This document shows positions 26,201 through 37,864 of a DNA stretch of 64,000 nucleotides, piece after piece. The translations under genes and the position numbers were made by a program. The notes beneath the pieces were generated by a model, which saw nothing but the letters and a program-made list of their open reading frames with translations, did no database searches and was not told the origin of the DNA. Every line of letters begins with the position of its first letter. The first letter of the stretch is position 1. This DNA is from Hippasteria phrygiana (taxonomy: Eukaryota; Echinodermata; Asteroidea; Valvatida; Goniasteridae), in the NCBI GenBank assembly GCA_037893225.1, contig JAZGUH010000369.1:662642-726641 (forward strand), written 5' to 3'.

Positions 26201-29200
26201 AGTTTTAACTCTAAGAAGCCGCCGATAATTGCAACATGTAGCGCCAGATCTAAGCTATCCATACATGTCAAAATTACTGAATTTGGTTGATATTTCATGC
26301 AATTATGAATGAGTAAAGCAAGTCCATACCCCAGGGAATTTGACAGGCATGGAGCAATAAATAAAAGGTAATCTGCACACAGATGGTGGCCGGGAAGAAA
26401 ATAAACATTGCGAGGTTTGAATTTTCTCCACAAGTGTTAACTCTAAGAAGCCGCCGATAATTGCAACATGTAGCGCCAGATCTAAGCTATCCATACATGT
26501 CAAAATTACTGAATTTGGTTGATATTTCATGCAATTATGAATGAGTAAAGCAAGTCATACCCCAGGGAATTTGACAGGCATGGAGCAATAAATAAAAGGT
26601 AATCTGCACACAGATGGTGGCCGGGAAGAAAATAAACATTGCGAGGTTTGAATTTTCTCCACAAGTGTTAACTCTAAGAAGCCGCCGATAATTGCAACAT
26701 GTAGCGCCAGATCTAAGCTATCCATACATGTCAAAATTACTGAATTTGGTTGATATTTCATGCAATTATGAATGAGTAAAGCAAGTCATACCCCAGGGAA
26801 TTTGACAGGCATGGAGCAATAAATAAAAGGTAATCTGCACACAGATGGAGGCCGGGAAGAAAATAAACATTGCGAGGTTTGAATTTTCTCCACAAGTGTT
26901 AACTCTAAGAAGCCGCCGATAATTGCAACATGTAGTGCCAGATCTAAGCTATCCATACATGTCAAAATTACTGAATTTGGTTGATATTTCATGCAATTAT
27001 GAATGAGTAAAGCAAGTCATACCCCAGGGAATTTGACAGGCATGGAGCAATAAATAAAAGGTAATCTGCACACAGATGGAGGCCGGGAAGAAAATAAACA
27101 TTGCGAGGTTTGAATTTTCTCCACAAGTGTTAACTCTAAGAAGCCGCCGATAATTGCAACATGTAGCGCCAGATCTAAGCTATCCATACATGTCAAAATT
27201 ACTGAATTTGGTTGATATTTCATGCAATTATGAATGAGTAAAGCAAGTCCATACCCCAGGGAATTTGACAGGCATGGAGCAATAAATAAAAGGTAATCTG
27301 CACACAGATGGTGGCCGGGAAGAAAATAAACATTGCGAGGTTTAAATTTTCTCCACAAGTGTTAACTCTAAGAAGCCGCCGATAATTGCAACATGTAGCG
27401 CCAGATCTAAGCTATCCATACATGTCAAAATTACTGAATTTGGTTGATATTTCATGCAATTATGAATGAGTAAAGCAAGTCATACCCTAGGGAATTTGAC
27501 AGGCATGGAGCAATAAATAAAAGGTAATCTGCACACAGATGGTGGCCGGGAAGAAAATAAACATTGCGAGGTTTGAATTTTCTCCACAAGTGTTAACTCT
27601 AAGAAGCCGCCGATAATTGCAACATGTAGCGCCAGATCTAAGCTATCCATACATGTCAAAATTACTGAATTTGGTTGATATTTCATGCAATTATGAATGA
27701 GTAAAGCAAGTCATACCCTAGGGAATTTGACAGGCATGGAGCAATAAATAGAAGGTAATATGCACACAGATGTTGGCCGGAAAGAAAATAAACATTGCGA
27801 GGTTTGAATTTTCTCCACAAGTTTTAACTCTAAGAAGCCGCCGATAATTGCAACATGTAGCGCCAGATCTAAGCTATCCATACATGTCAAAATTACTGAA
27901 TTTGGTTGATATTTCATGCAATTATGAATGAGTAAAGCAAGTCCATACCCCAGGGAATTTGACAGGCATGGAGCAATAAATAAAAGGTAATCTGCACACA
28001 GATGGTGGCCGGGAAGAAAATAAACATTGCGAGGTTTGAATTTTCTCCACAAGTGTTAACTCTAAGAAGCCGCCGATAATTGCAACATGTAGCGCCAGAT
28101 CTAAGCTATCCATACATGTCAAAATTACTGAATTTGGTTGATATTTCATGCAATTATGAATGAGTAAAGCAAGTCATACCCCAGGGAATTTGACAGGCAT
28201 GGAGCAATAAATAAAAGGTAATCTGCACACAGATGGAGGCCGGGAAGAAAATAAACATTGCGAGGTTTGAATTTTCTCCACAAGTGTTAACTCTAAGAAG
28301 CCGCCGATAATTGCAACATGTAGCGCCAGATCTAAGCTATCCATACATGTCAAAATTACTGAATTTGGTTGATATTTCATGCAATTATGAATGAGTAAAG
28401 CAAGTCATACCCTAGGGAATTTGACAGGCATGGAGCAATAAATAGAAGGTAATCTGCACACAGATGGAGGCCGGGAAGAAAATAAACATTGCGAGGTTTG
28501 AATTTTCTCCACAAGTTTTAACTCTAAGAAGCCGCCGATAATTGCAACATGTAGCGCCAGATCTAAGCTATCCATACATGTCAAAATTACTGAATTTGGT
28601 TGATATTTCATGCAATTATGAATGAGTAAAGCAAGTCATACCCTAGGGAATTTGACAGGCATGGAGCAATAAATATAAGGTAATATGCACACAGATGTTG
28701 GCCGGAAAGAAAATAAACATTGCGAGGTTTGAATTTTCTCCACAAGTTTTAACTCTAAGAAGCCGCCGATAATTGCAACATGTAGCGCCAGATCTAAGCT
28801 ATCCATACATGTCAAAATTACTGAATTTGGTTGATATTTCATGCAATTATGAATGAGTAAAGCAAGTCCATACCCCAGGGAATTTGACAGGCATGGAGCA
28901 ATAAATAAAAGGTAATCTGCACACAGATGGTGGCCGGGAAGAAAATAAACATTGCGAGGTTTGAATTTTCTCCACAAGTGTTAACTCTAAGAAGCCGCCG
29001 ATAATTGCAACATGTAGCGCCAGATCTAAGCTATCCATACATGTCAAAATTACTGAATTTGGTTGATATTTCATGCAATTATGAATGAGTAAAGCAAGTC
29101 ATACCCTAGGGAATTTGACAGGCATGGAGCAATAAATAAAAGGTAATCTGCACACAGATGGTGGCCGGGAAGAAAATAAACATTGCGAGGTTTGAATTTT

Positions 29201-32200
29201 CTCCACAAGTGTTAACTCTAAGAAGCCGCCGATAATTGCAACATGTAGCGCCAGATCTAAGCTATCCATACATGTCAAAATTACTGAATTTGGTTGATAT
29301 TTCATGCAATTATGAATGAGTAAAGCAAGTCATACCCTAGGGAATTTGACAGGCATGGAGCAATAAATAGAAGGTAATATGCACACAGATGTTGGCCGGA
29401 AAGAAAATAAACATTGCGAGGTTTGAATTTTCTCCACAAGTTTTAACTCTAAGAAGCCGCCGATAATTGCAACATGTAGCGCCAGATCTAAGCTATCCAT
29501 ACATGTCAAAATTACTGAATTTGGTTGATATTTCATGCAATTATGAATGAGTAAAGCAAGTCCATACCCCAGGGAATTTGACAGGCATGGAGCAATAAAT
29601 AAAAGGTAATCTGCACACAGATGGTGGCCGGGAAGAAAATAAACATTGCGAGGTTTGAATTTTCTCCACAAGTGTTAACTCTAAGAAGCCGCCGATAATT
29701 GCAACATGTAGCGCCAGATCTAAGCTATCCATACATGTCAAAATTACTGAATTTGGTTGATATTTCATGCAATTATGAATGAGTAAAGCAAGTCATACCC
29801 CAGGGAATTTGACAGGCATGGAGCAATAAATAAAAGGTAATCTGCACACAGATGGTGGCCGGGAAGAAAATAAACATTGCGAGGTTTGAATTTTCTCCAC
29901 AAGTGTTAACTCTAAGAAGCCGCCGATAATTGCAACATGTAGCGCCAGATCTAAGCTATCCATACATGTCAAAATTACTGAATTTGGTTGATATTTCATG
30001 CAATTATGAATGAGTAAAGCAAGTCATACCCCAGGGAATTTGACAGGCATGGATCAATAAATAAAAGGTAATCTGCACACAGATGGTGGCCGGGAAGAAA
30101 ATAAACATTGCGAGGTTTGAATTTTCTCCACAAGTGTTAACTCTAAGAAGCCGCCGATAATTGCAACATGTAGCGCCAGATCTAAGCTATCCATACATGT
30201 CAAAATTACTGAATTTGGTTGATATTTCATGCAATTATGAATGAGTAAAGCAAGTCATACCCCAGGGAATTTGACAGGCATGGAGCAATAAATAAAAGGT
30301 AATCTGCACACAGATGGAGGCCGGGAAGAAAATAAACATTGCGAGGTTTGAATTTTCTCCACAAGTGTTAACTCTAAGAAGCCGCCGATAATTGCAACAT
30401 GTAGCGCCAGATCTAAGATATCCATACATGTCAAAATTACTGAATTTGGTTGATATTTCATGCAATTATGAATGAGTAAAGCAAGTCCATACCCCAGGGA
30501 ATTTGACATGCATGGAGCAATAAATAGACGGTAACATGTACACAGATGTTGGCCGGAAAGAAAATAAACATTGCGAGGTTTGAATTTTCTCCACAAGTTT
30601 TAACTCTAAGAAGCCGCCGATAATTGCAACATGTAGCGCCAGATCTAAGCTATCCATACATGTCAAAATTACTGAATTTGGTTGATATTTCATGCAATTA
30701 TGAATGAGTAAAGCAAGTCCATACCCCAGGGAATTTGACAGGCATGGAGCAATAAATAAAAGGTAATCTGCACACAGATGGTGGCCGGGAAGAAAATAAA
30801 CATTGCGAGGTTTGAATTTTCTCCACAAGTGTTAACTCTAAGAAGCCGCCGATAATTGCAACATGTAGCGCCAGATCTAAGCTATCCATACATGTCAAAA
30901 TTACTGAATTTGGTTGATATTTCATGCAATTATGAATGAGTAAAGCAAGTCATACCCTAGGGAATTTGACAGGCATGGAGCAATAAATAAAAGGTAATCT
31001 GCACACAGATGGTGGCCGGGAAGAAAATAAACATTGCGAGGTTTGAATTTTCTCCACAAGTGTTAACTCTAAGAAGCCGCCGATAATTGCAACATGTAGC
31101 GCCAGATCTAAGCTATCCATACATGTCAAAATTACTGAATTTGGTTGATATTTCATGCAATTATGAATGAGTAAAGCAAGTCATACCCTAGGGAATTTGA
31201 CAGGCATGGAGCAATAAATAGAAGGTAATATGCACACAGATGTTGGCCGGAAAGAAAATAAACATTGCGAGGTTTGAATTTTCTCCACAAGTTTTAACTC
31301 TAAGAAGCCGCCGATAATTGCAACATGTAGCGCCAGATCTAAGCTATCCATACATGTCAAAATTACTGAATTTGGTTGATATTTCATGCAATTATGAATG
31401 AGTAAAGCAAGTCCATACCCCAGGGAATTTGACAGGCATGGAGCAATAAATAAAAGGTAATCTGCACACAGATGGTGGCCGGGAAGAAAATAAACATTGC
31501 GAGGTTTGAATTTTCTCCACAAGTGTTAACTCTAAGAAGCCGCCGATAATTGCAACATGTAGCGCCAGATCTAAGCTATCCATACATGTCAAAATTACTG
31601 AATTTGGTTGATATTTCATGCAATTATGAATGAGTAAAGCAAGTCATACCCCAGGGAATTTGACAGGCATGGAGCAATAAATAAAAGGTAATCTGCACAC
31701 AGATGGTGGCCGGGAAGAAAATAAACATTGCGAGGTTTGAATTTTCTCCACAAGTGTTAACTCTAAGAAGCCGCCGATAATTGCAACATGTAGCGCCAGA
31801 TCTAAGCTATCCATACATGTCAAAATTACTGAATTTGGTTGATATTTCATGCAATTATGAATGAGTAAAGCAAGTCATACCCCAGGGAATTTGACAGGCA
31901 TGGAGCAATAAATAAAAGGTAATCTGCACACAGATGGAGGCCGGGAAGAAAATAAACATTGCGAGGTTTGAATTTTCTCCACAAGTGTTAACTCTAAGAA
32001 GCCGCCGATAATTGCAACATGTAGTGCCAGATCTAAGCTATCCATACATGTCAAAATTACTGAATTTGGTTGATATTTCATGCAATTATGAATGAGTAAA
32101 GCAAGTCATACCCCAGGGAATTTGACAGGCATGGAGCAATAAATAAAAGGTAATCTGCACACAGATGGAGGCCGGGAAGAAAATAAACATTGCGAGGTTT

Positions 32201-33469
32201 GAATTTTCTCCACAAGTGTTAACTCTAAGAAGCCGCCGATAATTGCAACATGTAGCGCCAGATCTAAGCTATCCATACATGTCAAAATTACTGAATTTGG
32301 TTGATATTTCATGCAATTATGAATGAGTAAAGCAAGTCCATACCCCAGGGAATTTGACAGGCATGGAGCAATAAATAAAAGGTAATCTGCACACAGATGG
32401 TGGCCGGGAAGAAAATAAACATTGCGAGGTTTAAATTTTCTCCACAAGTGTTAACTCTAAGAAGCCGCCGATAATTGCAACATGTAGCGCCAGATCTAAG
32501 CTATCCATACATGTCAAAATTACTGAATTTGGTTGATATTTCATGCAATTATGAATGAGTAAAGCAAGTCATACCCTAGGGAATTTGACAGGCATGGAGC
32601 AATAAATAAAAGGTAATCTGCACACAGATGGTGGCCGGGAAGAAAATAAACATTGCGAGGTTTGAATTTTCTCCACAAGTGTTAACTCTAAGAAGCCGCC
32701 GATAATTGCAACATGTAGCGCCAGATCTAAGCTATCCATACATGTCAAAATTACTGAATTTGGTTGATATTTCATGCAATTATGAATGAGTAAAGCAAGT
32801 CATACCCTAGGGAATTTGACAGGCATGGAGCAATAAATAGAAGGTAATATGCACACAGATGTTGGCCGGAAAGAAAATAAACATTGCGAGGTTTGAATTT
32901 TCTCCACAAGTTTTAACTCTAAGAAGCCGCCGATAATTGCAACATGTAGCGCCAGATCTAAGCTATCCATACATGTCAAAATTACTGAATTTGGTTGATA
33001 TTTCATGCAATTATGAATGAGTAAAGCAAGTCCATACCCCAGGGAATTTGACAGGCATGGAGCAATAAATAAAAGGTAATCTGCACACAGATGGTGGCCG
33101 GGAAGAAAATAAACATTGCGAGGTTTGAATTTTCTCCACAAGTGTTAACTCTAAGAAGCCGCCGATAATTGCAACATGTAGCGCCAGATCTAAGCTATCC
33201 ATACATGTCAAAATTACTGAATTTGGTTGATATTTCATGCAATTATGAATGAGTAAAGCAAGTCATACCCCAGGGAATTTGACAGGCATGGAGCAATAAA
33301 TAAAAGGTAATCTGCACACAGATGGTGGCCGGGAAGAAAATAAACATTGCGAGGTTTGAATTTTCTCCACAAGTGTTAACTCTAAGAAGCCGCCGATAAT
33401 TGCAACATGTAGCGCCAGATCTAAGCTATCCATACATGTCAAAATTACTGAATTTGGTTGATATTTCAT
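23292..33469. repeat. Two tandem 22-mer HORs (5089 bp each)
   Basis: Copy 1 (23292-28380): B 23522, Y 23753, Fc 23985, R 24216, S 24447, Fc 24679, F 24910, F 25141 (T55), Fa 25372 (A188), alpha 25604, Fc 25836, R 26067, S 26298, Fc 26530, F 26761, Fa 26992 (T175), Fa 27223, Fc 27455 (A120), R 27686, S 27917, Fc 28149, Fa 28380. Copy 2 (28381-33469) repeats this order and the rare variants at +5089. Differences seen are C74 in B 28611 and T88 in the final monomer 33469. The offset match runs from about 22.9 kb to about 28.2 kb on the left side, as expected for a simple tandem duplication. Confidence 0.92.
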
Positions 33470-36400
33470 GCAATTATGAATGAGTAAAGCAAGTCATACC
33501 CTAGGGAATTTGACAGGCATGGAGCAATAAATAAAAGGTAATCTGCACACAGATGGTGGCCGGGAAGAAAATAAACATTGCGAGGTTTGAATTTTCTCCA
33601 CAAGTGTTAACTCTAAGAAGCCGCCGATAATTGCAACATGTAGCGCCAGATCTAAGCTATCCATACATGTCAAAATTACTGAATTTGGTTGATATTTCAT
33701 GCAATTATGAATGAGTAAAGCAAGTCATACCCTAGGGAATTTGACAGGCATGGAGCAATAAATAGAAGGTAATATGCACACAGATGTTGGCCGGAAAGAA
33801 AATAAACATTGCGAGGTTTGAATTTTCTCCACAAGTTTTAACTCTAAGAAGCCGCCGATAATTGCAACATGTAGCGCCAGATCTAAGCTATCCATACATG
33901 TCAAAATTACTGAATTTGGTTGATATTTCATGCAATTATGAATGAGTAAAGCAAGTCCATACCCCAGGGAATTTGACAGGCATGGAGCAATAAATAAAAG
34001 GTAATCTGCACACAGATGGTGGCCGGGAAGAAAATAAACATTGCGAGGTTTGAATTTTCTCCACAAGTGTTAACTCTAAGAAGCCGCCGATAATTGCAAC
34101 ATGTAGCGCCAGATCTAAGCTATCCATACATGTCAAAATTACTGAATTTGGTTGATATTTCATGCAATTATGAATGAGTAAAGCAAGTCATACCCCAGGG
34201 AATTTGACAGGCATGGAGCAATAAATAAAAGGTAATCTGCACACAGATGGTGGCCGGGAAGAAAATAAACATTGCGAGGTTTGAATTTTCTCCACAAGTG
34301 TTAACTCTAAGAAGCCGCCGATAATTGCAACATGTAGCGCCAGATCTAAGCTATCCATACATGTCAAAATTACTGAATTTGGTTGATATTTCATGCAATT
34401 ATGAATGAGTAAAGCAAGTCATACCCCAGGGAATTTGACAGGCATGGATCAATAAATAAAAGGTAATCTGCACACAGATGGTGGCCGGGAAGAAAATAAA
34501 CATTGCGAGGTTTGAATTTTCTCCACAAGTGTTAACTCTAAGAAGCCGCCGATAATTGCAACATGTAGCGCCAGATCTAAGCTATCCATACATGTCAAAA
34601 TTACTGAATTTGGTTGATATTTCATGCAATTATGAATGAGTAAAGCAAGTCATACCCCAGGGAATTTGACAGGCATGGAGCAATAAATAAAAGGTAATCT
34701 GCACACAGATGGAGGCCGGGAAGAAAATAAACATTGCGAGGTTTGAATTTTCTCCACAAGTGTTAACTCTAAGAAGCCGCCGATAATTGCAACATGTAGC
34801 GCCAGATCTAAGATATCCATACATGTCAAAATTACTGAATTTGGTTGATATTTCATGCAATTATGAATGAGTAAAGCAAGTCCATACCCCAGGGAATTTG
34901 ACATGCATGGAGCAATAAATAGACGGTAACATGTACACAGATGTTGGCCGGAAAGAAAATAAACATTGCGAGGTTTGAATTTTCTCCACAAGTTTTAACT
35001 CTAAGAAGCCGCCGATAATTGCAACATGTAGCGCCAGATCTAAGCTATCCATACATGTCAAAATTACTGAATTTGGTTGATATTTCATGCAATTATGAAT
35101 GAGTAAAGCAAGTCCATACCCCAGGGAATTTGACAGGCATGGAGCAATAAATAAAAGGTAATCTGCACACAGATGGTGGCCGGGAAGAAAATAAACATTG
35201 CGAGGTTTAAATTTTCTCCACAAGTGTTAACTCTAAGAAGCCGCCGATAATTGCAACATGTAGCGCCAGATCTAAGCTATCCATACATGTCAAAATTACT
35301 GAATTTGGTTGATATTTCATGCAATTATGAATGAGTAAAGCAAGTCATACCCTAGGGAATTTGACAGGCATGGAGCAATAAATAAAAGGTAATCTGCACA
35401 CAGATGGTGGCCGGGAAGAAAATAAACATTGCGAGGTTTGAATTTTCTCCACAAGTGTTAACTCTAAGAAGCCGCCGATAATTGCAACATGTAGCGCCAG
35501 ATCTAAGCTATCCATACATGTCAAAATTACTGAATTTGGTTGATATTTCATGCAATTATGAATGAGTAAAGCAAGTCATACCCTAGGGAATTTGACAGGC
35601 ATGGAGCAATAAATAGAAGGTAATATGCACACAGATGTTGGCCGGAAAGAAAATAAACATTGCGAGGTTTGAATTTTCTCCACAAGTTTTAACTCTAAGA
35701 AGCCGCCGATAATTGCAACATGTAGCGCCAGATCTAAGCTATCCATACATGTCAAAATTACTGAATTTGGTTGATATTTCATGCAATTATGAATGAGTAA
35801 AGCAAGTCCATACCCCAGGGAATTTGACAGGCATGGAGCAATAAATAAAAGGTAATCTGCACACAGATGGTGGCCGGGAAGAAAATAAACATTGCGAGGT
35901 TTGAATTTTCTCCACAAGTGTTAACTCTAAGAAGCCGCCGATAATTGCAACATGTAGCGCCAGATCTAAGCTATCCATACATGTCAAAATTACTGAATTT
36001 GGTTGATATTTCATGCAATTATGAATGAGTAAAGCAAGTCATACCCCAGGGAATTTGACAGGCATGGAGCAATAAATAAAAGGTAATCTGCACACAGATG
36101 GTGGCCGGGAAGAAAATAAACATTGCGAGGTTTGAATTTTCTCCACAAGTGTTAACTCTAAGAAGCCGCCGATAATTGCAACATGTAGCGCCAGATCTAA
36201 GCTATCCATACATGTCAAAATTACTGAATTTGGTTGATATTTCATGCAATTATGAATGAGTAAAGCAAGTCATACCCCAGGGAATTTGACAGGCATGGAG
36301 CAATAAATAAAAGGTAATCTGCACACAGATGGAGGCCGGGAAGAAAATAAACATTGCGAGGTTTGAATTTTCTCCACAAGTGTTAACTCTAAGAAGCCGC

Positions 36401-36707
36401 CGATAATTGCAACATGTAGTGCCAGATCTAAGCTATCCATACATGTCAAAATTACTGAATTTGGTTGATATTTCATGCAATTATGAATGAGTAAAGCAAG
36501 TCATACCCCAGGGAATTTGACAGGCATGGAGCAATAAATAAAAGGTAATCTGCACACAGATGGAGGCCGGGAAGAAAATAAACATTGCGAGGTTTGAATT
36601 TTCTCCACAAGTGTTAACTCTAAGAAGCCGCCGATAATTGCAACATGTAGCGCCAGATCTAAGCTATCCATACATGTCAAAATTACTGAATTTGGTTGAT
36701 ATTTCAT
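33470..36707. repeat. Truncated domain II unit (14-mer, 3238 bp)
   Basis: R 33700, S 33931, Fc 34163, F 34394, F 34625 (T55), Fa 34856 (A188), alpha 35088, Fc 35320 (A120), R 35551, S 35782, Fc 36014, F 36245, Fa 36476 (T175), Fa 36707. It matches 29075-32312 at an offset of 4395 bp. Relative to the 22-mer it lacks the opening B-Y-Fc and the closing Fc-R-S-Fc-Fa. Fc 35320 has A120 where its counterpart 30925 has G, so it is not a plain copy of that unit. Confidence 0.85.
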
Positions 36708-37402
36708 GCAATTATGAATGAGTAAAGCAAGTCCATACCCCAGGGAATTTGACATGCATGGAGCAATAAATAGACGGTAACATGTACACAGATGTTGGCC
36801 GGAAAGAAAATAAACATTGCGAGGTTTGAATTTTCTCCACAAGTTTTAACTCTAAGAAGCCGCCGATAATTGCAACATGTAGCGCCAGATCTAAGCTATC
36901 CATACATGTCAAAATTACTGAATTTGGTTGATATTTCATGCAATTATGAATGAGTAAAGCAAGTCATACCCTAGGGAATTTGACAGGCATGGAGCAATAA
37001 ATATAAGGTAATATGCACACAGATGTTGGCCGGAAAGAAAATAAACATTGCGAGGTTTGAATTTTCTCCACAAGTTTTAACTCTAAGAAGCCGCCGATAA
37101 TTGCAACATGTAGCGCCAGATCTAAGCTATCCATACATGTCAAAATTACTGAATTTGGTTGATATTTCATGCAATTATGAATGAGTAAAGCAAGTCCATA
37201 CCCCAGGGAATTTGACAGGCATGGAGCAATAAATAAAAGGTAATCTGCACACAGATGGTGGCCGGGAAGAAAATAAACATTGCGAGGTTTGAATTTTCTC
37301 CACAAGTGTTAACTCTAAGAAGCCGCCGATAATTGCAACATGTAGCGCCAGATCTAAGCTATCCATACATGTCAAAATTACTGAATTTGGTTGATATTTC
37401 AT

Positions 37403-37864
37403 GCAATTATGAATGAGTAAAGCAAGTCATACCCCAGGGAATTTGACAGGCATGGAGCAATAAATAAAAGGTAATCTGCACACAGATGGTGGCCGGGAAG
37501 AAAATAAACATTGCGAGGTTTGAATTTTCTCCACAAGTGTTAACTCTAAGAAGCCGCCGATAATTGCAACATGTAGCGCCAGATCTAAGCTATCCATACA
37601 TGTCAAAATTACTGAATTTGGTTTATATTTCATGCAATTATGAATCAGTAAAGCAAGTCATACCCCAGGGAATTTGACAGGCATGCAGCAATAAATAAAA
37701 GGTAATCTGCACACAGATGGTGGCCGGGAAGAAAATAAACATTGCGAGGTTTGAATTTTCTCCACAAGTGTTAACTCTAAGAAGCCGCCGATAATTGCAA
37801 CATGTAGCGCCAGATCTAAGCTATCCATACGTGTCAAAATTACTGAATTTGGTTGATATTTCAT
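37403..37864. repeat. Reference K-C monomer pair
   Basis: K (37403-37633) has T222 (GGTTTATAT). The following C monomer has C13 (GAATCAGT) and C53 (CATGCAGC). The three variants travel together across the monomer boundary in ten pairs, with K ending at 37633, 39483, 40408, 42027, 44802, 45727, 47346, 58216, 60066 and 62611. Six of the K monomers also have T22 (GCTAGTC). The pair is confined to domains III and III'. An eleventh C monomer (end 43183) lacks its K partner at a recombination junction. Confidence 0.92.

Larger units (their letters stand above)
10341..36707. repeat. Domain II: B-opened HOR chain with R-S-Fc core
   Basis: Eight successive units, the first seven opened by a B monomer, contain 8, 7, 16, 16, 9, 22, 22 and 14 monomers. 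The triplet R-S-Fc (694 bp) recurs throughout, separated by F/Fa runs and occasional alpha monomers. The units look like insertions, deletions and internal duplications of one 9-monomer theme, B-Y-Fc-R-S-Fc-F-F-Fa. Individual units are listed separately. Confidence 0.85.

Noticed and set aside
26936..26936. CpG decay by methylation as the main source of variants
   Set aside because: A few changes fit (T175, A93), but most class-defining sites are not CpG, and the CpG ratio of about 0.57 is only moderately low.
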